Source: G965233625 sp965233625
Lineage (GTDB): Bacteria; Planctomycetota; Planctomycetia; Pirellulales; Pirellulaceae
DNA length: 64,000 bases
Direction: 5' to 3'
Assembly: GCA_965233625.1 (NCBI GenBank)
Contig: OZ247499.1
Coordinates: 2,790,001-2,854,000, forward strand
The stretch's first letter is position 1; each line of letters starts with the position of its first letter. The notes under the pieces were generated by a model that was given only the letters and a program-made list of their open reading frames with translations, did no database searches and was not told the origin of the DNA. Made by a program: the position numbers and the translations under genes. Shown here in pieces: positions 45,172 through 53,442 of this stretch.

Positions 45172-46584
45172 ATGGATTCCCTACCGATTGTTGATAATCA
45201 ACCGCAATCCGAGGCGGCGCATCAGGCCGAAGTGAAGGGACGGTATTCCTTTGTGAGTCTGGGCTGCCCGAAGAATCTGGTCGATAGCGAGCGGATGCTG
45301 GGTTTGTTGCAGCTTGACGGGTACGAGCTGACGCCAGAGCCAGATGGTTCGGACTTTGTGGTGGTGAACACCTGCGGGTTTATCGAGTCGGCGCGGACCG
45401 AATCGTTCGCCAGTATTGACGAGATGATTCAGCTCAAACGCGAAGGGCGCATCAAGGGCGTGATCGTTTCCGGCTGTCTGGCGGAGCGGCAGAAGGAACA
45501 ACTGCTGGAAGACCGGCCCGAGATCGACGCATTGGTCGGCGTGTTCGGGCGGGAAGAAGTCACCAAAGTGGCTGACCGGCTGGTAGGCCGGATGGAAGAG
45601 CAACGCAGCGTGTTCAAACCGGCGCCGATCCGTGCACTGCCCGACAACAGCCGGCTGCGGATCACGCCGCAGCATTTCGCCTATCTGAAGATCTCGGAAG
45701 GCTGCGACCGGCTGTGCACGTTCTGCGCGATCCCCAAGATGCGCGGCAAACATGCCACCAAGCCCATTGAAGAAGTCATCGCTGAGGCGAAAGAACTGGC
45801 TGCCAGCGGCGTCCGCGAACTGATTATCGTCGCCCAGGACACAACCTTCTATGGCATCGATCTGTATGGCGAGCCGCGGTTGAAAGAGCTGCTGCAAGAG
45901 CTTGACCAGGTGGAGGGCATCGACTGGATCCGGCTAATGTACTTCTATCCGATGTACATCGACGATGCTCTGCTGGAAACCATCGCCAGCAGCAAGCGGA
46001 TTGTGCCTTATATCGATATCCCGTTGCAGCACATCAACAACAAGATGCTTAGGCGGATGTCGCGGCGCGTCACGCGAGAGGAAACAGAATCGCTGCTGAC
46101 CAGCATCCGCAGTAAGATTCCGGGCATCGCACTGCGGACAACCATGATCACGGGCTTCCCCGGCGAAACCGAAGAGCAGTTTGAAGAACTGGTCGAATTC
46201 GTCCGCGAGCAGAAGTTCGAGCGGCTGGGTGTCTTCACCTACTCACTCGAGCCCGATACACCAGCCGCCAAGCTGGATGGCCACATCGATGCGGATGAAA
46301 TGGCCAGCCGTCAGCAGCGGTTGATGCAGGTGCAGCAGGAAATCGCCTTCGCCTACAACCAGTCGCAACTGGGGCGGCGGATGGATGTGATTCTGGATCA
46401 GCCGGTGCCCGGTGAGAAGAATGTCTGGATCGGCCGCACAACCGCCGACGCCCCCGATGTGGACTCTCTGGTTTACGTCACCGGCGGCAAGAAGAAGCTC
46501 CGCACCGGCGGCATCGTACGCTGCGAAATCGCTGGCGCCCAGGAATACGACCTGATCGCCGTAGCAACCGGCAACGCACGGTAA
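45172..46584 (+). CDS. rimO: Ribosomal protein S12 methylthiotransferase RimO
   Basis: Radical-SAM enzyme that adds a methylthio group to the aspartate near residue 88 of ribosomal protein S12. 470 residues, including about 23 extra N-terminal ones. The N-terminal domain has cluster cysteines Cys32 (SLGCPKNLVDSE), Cys68 (NTCGFIESAR) and Cys102 (SGCLAERQ). The radical-SAM triad is C178xxxC182xxC185 in SEGCDRLCTFCAIPKMRG. The C-terminal TRAM domain is present. The Asp/Lys-type residues SLGCPKNLVDSE distinguish RimO from MiaB. A tandem MITE cluster follows. Confidence 0.95.
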   Translation: MDSLPIVDNQPQSEAAHQAEVKGRYSFVSLGCPKNLVDSERMLGLLQLDGYELTPEPDGSDFVVVNTCGFIESARTESFASIDEMIQLKREGRIKGVIVSGCLAERQKEQLLEDRPEIDALVGVFGREEVTKVADRLVGRMEEQRSVFKPAPIRALPDNSRLRITPQHFAYLKISEGCDRLCTFCAIPKMRGKHATKPIEEVIAEAKELAASGVRELIIVAQDTTFYGIDLYGEPRLKELLQELDQVEGIDWIRLMYFYPMYIDDALLETIASSKRIVPYIDIPLQHINNKMLRRMSRRVTREETESLLTSIRSKIPGIALRTTMITGFPGETEEQFEELVEFVREQKFERLGVFTYSLEPDTPAAKLDGHIDADEMASRQQRLMQVQQEIAFAYNQSQLGRRMDVILDQPVPGEKNVWIGRTTADAPDVDSLVYVTGGKKKLRTGGIVRCEIAGAQEYDLIAVATGNAR

Positions 46585-46592
46585 GAGCAGCA

Positions 46593-46733
46593 CACCAACC
46601 CGAAGCGCGAGCGAGGGACGTTTGATGTGGAGACGAAAACAGAGGTTTTTGGCCACATCTCGCTGAATTGGTGGACTTCAACCGGCGCTACGCTGCCAAC
46701 TCCCGCGTCCCTCGCTTGCGCTTTTTGAAGTTG
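46593..46733. repeat. MITE-like palindromic element, copy C
   Basis: Left end at 46593-46620 (CACCAACCCGAAGCGCGAGC...), right end CGTCCCTCGCTTGCGC from 46706, where the last bases are altered (CTTTTTGAAGTT). The interior shows ACGAAAACAGAGG and TTCAACCGGCG, as in copies A and D. It begins 9 bases after the rimO stop. Confidence 0.8.
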
Positions 46734-46735
46734 CA

Positions 46736-46960
46736 CACTAACCCGAAGCGCGAGCGAGGGGCGTTTGATGTCGAGGCGAAAACGCGGTTTTTTGGCCGCA
46801 ATTGCCTGAAATGGTGGACTTCAACCGGCGGTGCGCTTCAGCTTCCGGCGTCCCTCACTCGCGCTTCAAGTTAGTGTTTCCTGCTTGTATTTAAGGCTAA
46901 ATGTGATTTTCAGCCTCAAAGTGTGCAACTTCAAAACTTGCGCTTCGGGTTAATGTGCGC
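46736..46960. repeat. MITE-like element copy D with tail and a third half-element
   Basis: Core element 46736-46876 with inverted ends at 46736-46763 and 46849-46876. The tail 46877-46935 is the reverse complement of the tail of copy A (AGGAAACACTAAC... GAAGTTGCACAC). At 46936-46960 a further element end CTTGCGCTTCGGGTTAATGT, as in copy B, follows. It is tandem with copy C and close to the 3' end of the TolC-like gene. Confidence 0.8.
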
Positions 46961-46972
46961 GGCGTTAATGGC

Positions 46973-48847
46973 CTATCGCTGTACGGCGGCGGGTTTGATG
47001 GGCGCCAGTTCTGCGTGCCGTGCCGGGGCGGCGTAGACTGAGGGCGACTGCTGGGCGTAGCGGTGCTGTTCCGGGCGTTGCAGCTTGGCCGTTGGCGGTG
47101 CGAAGGCGACGCCGGTCGCGTCTAACAGGGTGCCTTGTGCCAGATGCACGCGGAGAAACGCCAGGTTGTAATCGACCACCGCCCGGCGGTGTGCAACTTT
47201 GGCGCGGGTGGCGGCGTTCTGCGCATCGATCAGTTTTTCCAGTGTCGCATTGCCCGCATCGTAGCGTTGTTGCTCGGCGGTGGCACGGGTGGCGGCTGCA
47301 CGCTGGCTGGCGGCCATCGACTGCATGACATGATGCGCCCGATCCAGTTCGACGAACGCTTTCCGCAGGTCCGCCGTCACGCTGCGATACTGCTGCTGAA
47401 GCAACGCTTTTTCGCGCTGCATCTGCAGGCTTGCATGCCGCACCGCGGCGTCTTCACGCCTGCCGCCCAGCGCCTGGCTGTACTGCAGCCCGACGTGCCA
47501 GCTATCGATCGCTTCGCTGAAAGTCGCCGATCGTTGCGAACCATCATCCGCCAGCCGGGAGTACCGCGCCACCAGATCCACCTGCGGCAGTGCGGCGTTG
47601 GCGGCGGCTTTGATTTCCAGCTCGCGTCGTTTCATTCCTGCCTGATGCTTGCGAAGTTCAAGCCGCCGGGCATGGCCGGTCGCGACGGATTCTTCCCAGT
47701 TGAAGATCATTTCGGCCGTGATCGGTTGGGCCACGGGCAGCAGCAACTGGCCATCGCTGCCGGGCAGTCCTAGAAGTTGCCGCAGTTTTAATTCAGCCTG
47801 GAAAACGCCCGCGTGGCCGGGCTGCGTTCCGGCAATGGCGTTATCAAGCTCCGCTTTAGCGTTGAAGAACTGCTGATACGCCAACGCTTCAAGATCGGCC
47901 GGCGCCGCGGCTTCCAGCGTGCGTTGCTGCTGCCGGCGCCAGACGCTGCGTGCATGCTCCAGGGCGCCGTGTTTTGCTTCGACATGCTGATAGGCGAAAT
48001 GCAGTTCCCAATAGGCGAAGGCAATTTCGCGGACGACCGACTGGACGCTGCCTTCGAGCATCAGTTGCGCGGCCTGTTCGCCTAGTTCCGCCAGCAGCAC
48101 GCCCTGATATCTGCCAGGGTTGTTCTGCGGCCCGGCGATGGCGTTAATCTCGTTGCCGCTGCCACGCATCAGCGGGTGCCGCAATTCCGCTCCGTAGGCT
48201 GCGTAGGCGCCGCCGGCGATATCGCGGTCGTAGCCACCGAACGCACCGAGCGAAACCTTCGTTCCGCTTTGCAGATATTTGCCGACGCCCGCGCTGGCCA
48301 TGGTCTCGGGCTGAGAGAACACGCCAAACTGCCCGGTGGAACTCAACGCATTGCCGTTTCCGTTGTATCGCAGGCTTCCTTCCAGTTGCATATCGTAAGC
48401 GGACAACGCGGCCTGACGGCTGGCGTTGGGGTCGGCCGCGGCAACGGCGGCGTCAAACGTGGTCGTCGCGGCGGGCGTTGCCAGGATGCTGCTGCCATGC
48501 GTACTCAGCACCGTGCTGTTGCTAAGCGCCAGTTGCACCGCATGGTCTAAGGTCAGCGGCTGCCGCGGCAGCACAAAGAAGTCGGCAATGCGCGGCGGCG
48601 CTGTCGAGACAGGTTCGTGGTGGCTGACGGTTTGAATGGGGGACGCGTCCGCCGCTGCTGGCTCTTCCGTTTGTGGCTCTGCTTGTGCGTTGATGGGGAA
48701 CGATGGTTGCATCTCGCCTTCGGCGATTCCGGCCGGACTTTGCTGCAGCGACTGGCAGCCGGATAGCGCACATGCTGCCACAAGCAGTAGCAGGAGCGCT
48801 GCATGCAAACGGATGCTGGCAACGGTGGATAGCCGGGGAAGTTGCAT
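46973..48847 (-). CDS. TolC-family outer-membrane efflux lipoprotein
   Basis: 624 residues from ATG 48847. A lipoprotein signal ends in ALSGC (Cys31). Two long helical repeats typical of outer-membrane efflux proteins follow: the first around residues 115-330 (LDHAVQLALSNSTVLSTHG) and the second around 390-560 (RRLELRKHQAGMKRRELEIKAA; ATRATAEQQRYDAGNATLEKLIDAQNAATRAKVAHRRAVVDYNLAFLRVHLAQGTLL, in parts). The family forms the outer channel of RND or type I pumps. The only RND pair in the window lies 8 kb away and on the same strand; partnership is possible but not shown. It is longer than most family members. Confidence 0.85.
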   Translation of the reverse strand: MQLPRLSTVASIRLHAALLLLLVAACALSGCQSLQQSPAGIAEGEMQPSFPINAQAEPQTEEPAAADASPIQTVSHHEPVSTAPPRIADFFVLPRQPLTLDHAVQLALSNSTVLSTHGSSILATPAATTTFDAAVAAADPNASRQAALSAYDMQLEGSLRYNGNGNALSSTGQFGVFSQPETMASAGVGKYLQSGTKVSLGAFGGYDRDIAGGAYAAYGAELRHPLMRGSGNEINAIAGPQNNPGRYQGVLLAELGEQAAQLMLEGSVQSVVREIAFAYWELHFAYQHVEAKHGALEHARSVWRRQQQRTLEAAAPADLEALAYQQFFNAKAELDNAIAGTQPGHAGVFQAELKLRQLLGLPGSDGQLLLPVAQPITAEMIFNWEESVATGHARRLELRKHQAGMKRRELEIKAAANAALPQVDLVARYSRLADDGSQRSATFSEAIDSWHVGLQYSQALGGRREDAAVRHASLQMQREKALLQQQYRSVTADLRKAFVELDRAHHVMQSMAASQRAAATRATAEQQRYDAGNATLEKLIDAQNAATRAKVAHRRAVVDYNLAFLRVHLAQGTLLDATGVAFAPPTAKLQRPEQHRYAQQSPSVYAAPARHAELAPIKPAAVQR

Positions 48848-49003
48848 AGATGCTCGATACGAAGAGAAAACCGCGGCCGGCCTCCGCCGGTCCACAGTTC
48901 AAGTATCGGCCCACAATATCCTGACAACGCGTAATTCCGGCACTTCCGGCAGACCCGCACTAACCGTTAAAGTCTACCACCGTCGCACGTGTCTTCTCAC
49001 GCA

Positions 49004-50026
49004 TCAGTTGCGCACGAGACCCGGATTGATATCCAGCGACAGGTCTTCAAACAGGCCGGCTTTGATCCGTTCAATCGCAATGGCGCCCATCACTGCATTA
49101 TCGGTGCAGAGCGAAAGAGGCGCCACCTGCAGGTCGATGCCCGCGGCGTCGGCGTCGCGTTGAAGACGCTGGCGTAATTCGCCGTTGGCTGCCACGCCGC
49201 CGCCTACGCAGAGTGTCTTCAGGCCAGTCTGCTCCATCGCCAGCAGCGCTTTACCGGCCAGGCAATCAATCACGGCCTGCTGAAAGCTGGCAGCGATATC
49301 GGCGACGCGTTGTTCCGGCAGATCCAACGTGCTGAAGTCGCAGGCGCCCGGCCCGGCAATCTCATAACGTACGGCGGTCTTTAGACCACTGAAACTAAAA
49401 TCCAGCCGGTCGCGATCTTTCAGGAACGGCCGTGGGAATGCGTATTTCTCCGGGTCGCCATCCTTTGCCACCCGCGAAACCTGCGGGCCGCCCGGATAAG
49501 GCAGACCCAGCATGCTGGCGACTTTGTCGAAGGCTTCGCCCGCCGCGTCGTCGATCGTTCCGCCCAGATACGTGAAATCAACGGGCGATTCGCAACGGTA
49601 CAGATTGCTATGCCCACCCGAGACAATGAAACCGACGCACGGAAAAACATCCCGCCCCGCCGCCATTCGGCAGGCGTAGATGTGCGCTTGCAGATGATTG
49701 ACCGCCACCAGCGGTTTGCCGGTCGCCAGCGCCAGCGTCTTCGCCGCGACGAGGCCGATCAGCAAAGAACCGGAAAGCCCTGGTTCGTTGGCCACGGCGA
49801 TAGCGTCCAGATCCTGCAGCGTCACGTCCGCCTTGCGGAGTGTTTCGTCAATCACCGGCAGAATCCGCTGCACATGCGCCCGCGCGGCAATCTCGGGCAC
49901 AACGCCCTGAAACCGCTGATGCAGATCATCCTGCGAGGCGACGACCGAAGCCAGCGTTTCAAGCTGGTCATTCACAACCGCTGCCGCTGTTTCGTCACAC
50001 GTTGACTCAATGGTTAAGATAATCAT
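49004..50026 (-). CDS. tsaD: tRNA N6-threonylcarbamoyladenosine transferase TsaD
   Basis: Transfers the threonylcarbamoyl group to A37 of tRNAs reading ANN codons. The frame opens at 50227, but residues before ATG 50026 encode a translated dispersed repeat (PSPLRGEG), so ATG 50026 is the start, giving 340 residues, the standard length. Iron-binding His111 and His115 lie in NHLQAHIYACR. GIESTCDETA-like IESTCDETAAAVV opens the protein, and GVVPEIAARAH, GGTIDDAAGEAFDKVASMLGLPYPGGP and VGGGVAANGELR are the other signatures. Confidence 0.96.
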   Translation of the reverse strand: MIILTIESTCDETAAAVVNDQLETLASVVASQDDLHQRFQGVVPEIAARAHVQRILPVIDETLRKADVTLQDLDAIAVANEPGLSGSLLIGLVAAKTLALATGKPLVAVNHLQAHIYACRMAAGRDVFPCVGFIVSGGHSNLYRCESPVDFTYLGGTIDDAAGEAFDKVASMLGLPYPGGPQVSRVAKDGDPEKYAFPRPFLKDRDRLDFSFSGLKTAVRYEIAGPGACDFSTLDLPEQRVADIAASFQQAVIDCLAGKALLAMEQTGLKTLCVGGGVAANGELRQRLQRDADAAGIDLQVAPLSLCTDNAVMGAIAIERIKAGLFEDLSLDINPGLVRN

Positions 50027-50115
50027 CGTGCGTGTGCGTTTTTCTTTTGGTGAAGTGACAATCGCTGCGAAGTTGAATGTGAGTGCGGTGCGGTAGATTG
50101 GGGACAAATGGTGTA

Positions 50116-50155
50116 CCCCCTCACCCTTACCCTCTCCCCGGAGGGGCGAGGGGAC
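50116..50155. repeat. Dispersed 39-base repeat, copy 2 (inverted)
   Basis: Inverted copy of the repeat at 40476-40514, with a TAAGGG/TTAGGG difference. It lies upstream of tsaD and of the sigma-factor gene. An over-long start for tsaD would translate it. Confidence 0.8.
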
Positions 50156-50289
50156 GCGATGTGGCGCGTGAATAGCGATGCAAGCTTGTGGTGGAGCCCA
50201 TGTTAGCTTCTCTCGTTTGCGCGACAACCATACAATCTAACCTACTGACAACGGTACAAGCCCCGCATCCCACATCATTTCCAACGCCG

Positions 50290-50898
50290 ATGGCCAGAAC
50301 TACCCGCCACTCTCTGATCGACGCTGTGCAATCTCCCGACGCTCCCGCACGGGCGGAAGGCTGGGATAGGTTGTGGACCGTTTATGGCCAGTATGTGATC
50401 TACCGGATCGAACGCACCGGCGCGTCGGCCAACGATGTGGATGATATCTCGCAGGATGTTTTCAATTCGGTGGCACAGCGGATTGGTGACTTCAAACCGG
50501 GCGCCCGCACAGGGTCTTTCCGGGCGTGGCTGGGCGTGATTGTGCGGCATCGTGTTGCCGACTTCTACCGCCGGCAGGATAAGTGCGTCGGCGCCGGCGA
50601 ACCATCGGGCCGGACGAACGCGCTGGACCTGGTGGCCGACCAGGCATCTATCGACGAAGACGACCCTGCCGAATCTGGCCAGGTCCGCCAGATCTACGAG
50701 CGCGCCCTGGAACTGGCCCGTGCAGAGTTTGAAGAAGAAACCGTCAAGATGTTCCGCGAGGCAGTTGCCGAAGGCCGCGCCACCAGCGACATCGCCGCCT
50801 CGCACGGCGTCAGCGCCGCCGCCGTCCGCATGGCTAAGTCCCGCGTCCTCAGACGTTTACGCGAACTGCTGGGCGAAATCGATCCCGCCGCGGACTAA
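50290..50898 (+). CDS. ECF-type RNA polymerase sigma factor
   Basis: 202 residues from ATG 50290; the frame is open from 50188, but earlier residues do not match the family. Sigma region 2 spans residues ~15-95 (AEGWDRLWTVYGQYVIYRI; DVDDISQDVFNSVAQRIGDF; SFRAWLGVIVRHRVADFYRR), and region 4 spans ~150-195 (FREAVAEGRATSDIAASHGVSAAAVRMAKSRVLRRLREL). This resembles the planctomycete ECF groups that lack an obvious adjacent anti-sigma factor; none is seen here. Targets are unknown. Confidence 0.88.
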   Translation: MARTTRHSLIDAVQSPDAPARAEGWDRLWTVYGQYVIYRIERTGASANDVDDISQDVFNSVAQRIGDFKPGARTGSFRAWLGVIVRHRVADFYRRQDKCVGAGEPSGRTNALDLVADQASIDEDDPAESGQVRQIYERALELARAEFEEETVKMFREAVAEGRATSDIAASHGVSAAAVRMAKSRVLRRLRELLGEIDPAAD

Positions 50899-51004
50899 CC
50901 TCTTAAGAGGCGCAGAATCTCCTGTTGCGCGCCTTGCGTTTCCTATTGCAGAACGAGGTGGCTGATGTTGGCCGCCGTGAAACACTGCAACAGGAACCGC
51001 CATC

Positions 51005-51979
51005 ATGCCCGCCCGCGTCCTGCCACAACTGCTCACCGCCACACTCGCCGTCGCCTTCTTCCTGTCGCTTCAAGCCACCGCCTTCCCGGCAGAGCCTTCC
51101 GACCCGACGAATGCGACGATCCGCATTAAGCACGGTGAAACATCTTTCCGCGTGCGTTTCTACTGCCTGTCGCAAGCGGGCGGAATCGACCGCTACGGAG
51201 TAATCAATCCGTACGCACCAACCGTCTTCATCATCCACGGCTTCATGGATACAGCCATCACCCACGAAGACGGCGTCCAACCCGCAGCGTGGATGCAAAA
51301 GGTGGCGGCAGCGGTCCGTACGGGCAAGGCTGTTGAAAAAGGCGCCGCGGCCAACATCGTGCTGGTGGACTGGTCGGAAGGCGCCGGCGACAATCTTGCT
51401 TCCTACTTCCGCATCATCGGTCATGTGCAGCCGGTCGGCGACGCAATCGCGGCCTATATGAATGACGCTGGCCTGCAACCCTCGCAGACGATGCTGATCG
51501 GGCACAGCCTGGGCGGGCACATTGCGGGCGCTGCCGGAACGCGGTTGCAGTTGCAGCACGAAGGGGCGAAGCTGCAAGCGATCCTCGCCATCGACGAAGC
51601 CGGTCCGGGGTTCGAAAGCGGCAAACCCACGCGGATGCTCGACGCTTCCGATGCAGAACGCGTGCTCTCGCTGAAGACTTCCATCTGGTGCGGAAGGAAG
51701 AAACACTGTGCGACCACCAGCCTGTTCATTAACCCCGTCCGCAACGCAGCAGGCAAACTGCTGGGCTACGACCACCCCGGCAATGCTCCCACGTATCTCG
51801 ACTTCCGCAAACTCAACCTGACCGCCGACCGCAAATCGCATCTGTACGGCCGCGAAGTCCTGGCGCCCGCACTGCTTCGTAACGAGAGCCTGCGGGCCAC
51901 CCAGCAGCCGCTCTGTTACCAGTCCCTGCTTAACCAGAAGCCTGGCATCTACGATATTGTCACCACCGACCCGATGTAA
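51005..51979 (+). CDS. Exported lipase of the pancreatic-lipase-like family
   Basis: 324 residues with a signal peptide (LTATLAVAFFLSLQATAFPA). The alpha/beta hydrolase core looks like vertebrate-type lipases (Pfam Lipase): VFIIHGFMD is the oxyanion region, IGHSLGGHIAGAAG the nucleophile elbow (Ser near residue 163), LAIDEAGPGFES the acid (DPAGP-type) and SHLYG probably the His. Bacterial members of this family are less common than other lipases. It should act outside the cytoplasm on esters or phospholipids. Confidence 0.85.
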   Translation: MPARVLPQLLTATLAVAFFLSLQATAFPAEPSDPTNATIRIKHGETSFRVRFYCLSQAGGIDRYGVINPYAPTVFIIHGFMDTAITHEDGVQPAAWMQKVAAAVRTGKAVEKGAAANIVLVDWSEGAGDNLASYFRIIGHVQPVGDAIAAYMNDAGLQPSQTMLIGHSLGGHIAGAAGTRLQLQHEGAKLQAILAIDEAGPGFESGKPTRMLDASDAERVLSLKTSIWCGRKKHCATTSLFINPVRNAAGKLLGYDHPGNAPTYLDFRKLNLTADRKSHLYGREVLAPALLRNESLRATQQPLCYQSLLNQKPGIYDIVTTDPM

Positions 51980-52085
51980 GCGGCCTTGTGCGAGGCGAAC
52001 GCTTTAGGGCAGGTCGCTTGATGTCGACTACAAAACGCAGGATGAAAAGCACGCGATGATCTGCATCGTCAAACCACTACGACTG

Positions 52086-52862
52086 CTACGCAACGCGATT
52101 GCCATGCATTCTCCGTCGCCAGGCGAAAGCGCCAGCACCGGAGAAAAGCAAACTAAAAATGACCAGACTAGATGGTTCCGGAACGGGAGTGGCATTGGCG
52201 AAAGTTCCAGGCCCTTCTAAGGCGGTAAAGATAAAGTCCGGGTCAGTCGCGCCAGATGAACCAGTAGCAAGATTCCGCACCAACACCGACTGCAAAGCAT
52301 CACCCGGATTAAATCCGAAGTTGCCCAAGTCGAACGCGATTCGATTTACGTTTTCCGCGCCAGCCGTTGCGAAATTAATAGCGTCTCCATCGCTAGCGGG
52401 AATGAAGGCTCCGCCGTTAAAGCTGACCTCGAAATTGGTCCCTTCTTCGTCGACGCCGCTACTGGAACTTGATATTTCGTAGATCACGAAAGTGTCTTGA
52501 TCCGCCCCACCTATTAAGAGTCCGTCCCCGCCATAGTCGAGCTGGAAAAAATCAGGTGGGTTGGTGGAATTGAAAGACAGTTGATCACCTGGATCCATGC
52601 CAGCTTGCCCTGCCGCTAACTCGCCGGTCGTGAAACCATCAACACCACCAGGGAGGTCGCCGACAACATTGTCCCAAGCTTTGCCATCGAACGCGACGCC
52701 GCTGTTAGGACCGTCTGAATAGGTGACGGCTGCCCCCGTGAATTGATCGAGTTCGAACGTGTATTCGTTGTTGATGGTAATGGGGGCCGCAAATGCAGTC
52801 GCCGTACTTAACAAAGTCGCCAAAACCAAACCAGAGGCTCTTAGCCCAAGCGTTCTACGCAT
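52086..52862 (-). CDS. PEP-CTERM sorting-domain protein
   Basis: 258 residues, with AGGAGAAG before ATG 52862. A signal peptide (LVLATLLSTATAFA) leads into a beta-rich mature domain of unknown function. The C-terminus is VPEPSSLVIFSLLFSGAGAFAWRRR, a canonical PEP-CTERM tag: Val-Pro-Glu-Pro, a membrane helix, then Arg cluster. Exosortase would cleave it and the protein would go to the envelope or exopolysaccharide. No exosortase gene is in the window. Confidence 0.88.
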   Translation of the reverse strand: MRRTLGLRASGLVLATLLSTATAFAAPITINNEYTFELDQFTGAAVTYSDGPNSGVAFDGKAWDNVVGDLPGGVDGFTTGELAAGQAGMDPGDQLSFNSTNPPDFFQLDYGGDGLLIGGADQDTFVIYEISSSSSGVDEEGTNFEVSFNGGAFIPASDGDAINFATAGAENVNRIAFDLGNFGFNPGDALQSVLVRNLATGSSGATDPDFIFTALEGPGTFANATPVPEPSSLVIFSLLFSGAGAFAWRRRMHGNRVA

Positions 52863-53442
52863 GCTCTTCTCCTGGAAATACCTACTATCTAACTTCGGAC
52901 GGTACTAAGACACCGCTCATTGCTGATCGGAAACTGACTGCAGTTGTCAGTAAACGGTTCGATCTAGACTTCAACCCGTATACCTGTTCTGCCTTGTCGG
53001 TGCACACGTTAGCGCGCACATCACTGCCCGGTTAACTCGGCGCATCGATTCTGAGTATCAAAGATGTTCACGCGGACCATCTGCAGCAACTGTTGTGCCA
53101 CAGAGCGTCGCGGATTTTCGAAGGTGTTAAGTCGTCCAATGACTATCACTTAGTGCGATTTGCACTCGCCGCTTTGGAAAACGTGTTAATCTAAACTGTT
53201 CAGTTGAATGAGCGCTTTGCGCAAAGACGATGGTCCATCTACTCTTTAATGATGCAATCGATCTCCCAGGAACGGGCGGCGTTTGCGTACCGCCGGCCAC
53301 CGCCTGGGCAGCTAGACCACCAGGGCAGAACACCAACCGCACGGGCGGATAAGTGTGCGCCGGTTTCACATTACTGCAAAACGGTGGTGCACCACGTGAC
53401 GGATAAGCTTATATTGATGCGTGTGTCATCAAACGCGTCTGC
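52863..53442. other. Intergenic region, no gene seen
   Basis: 580 bases between the PEP-CTERM gene and the DUF1501 gene, which diverge. Frames of 60-120 codons exist on both strands, but lack ribosome sites and recognisable domains. The regulatory regions of both genes must lie here; no strong promoter could be picked by eye. Confidence 0.4.

Noticed and set aside
49004..50227. Longer TsaD with a start at 50227
   Set aside because: The extra 67 residues translate a dispersed repeat and carry no family motif; ATG 50026 gives the standard TsaD N-terminus.
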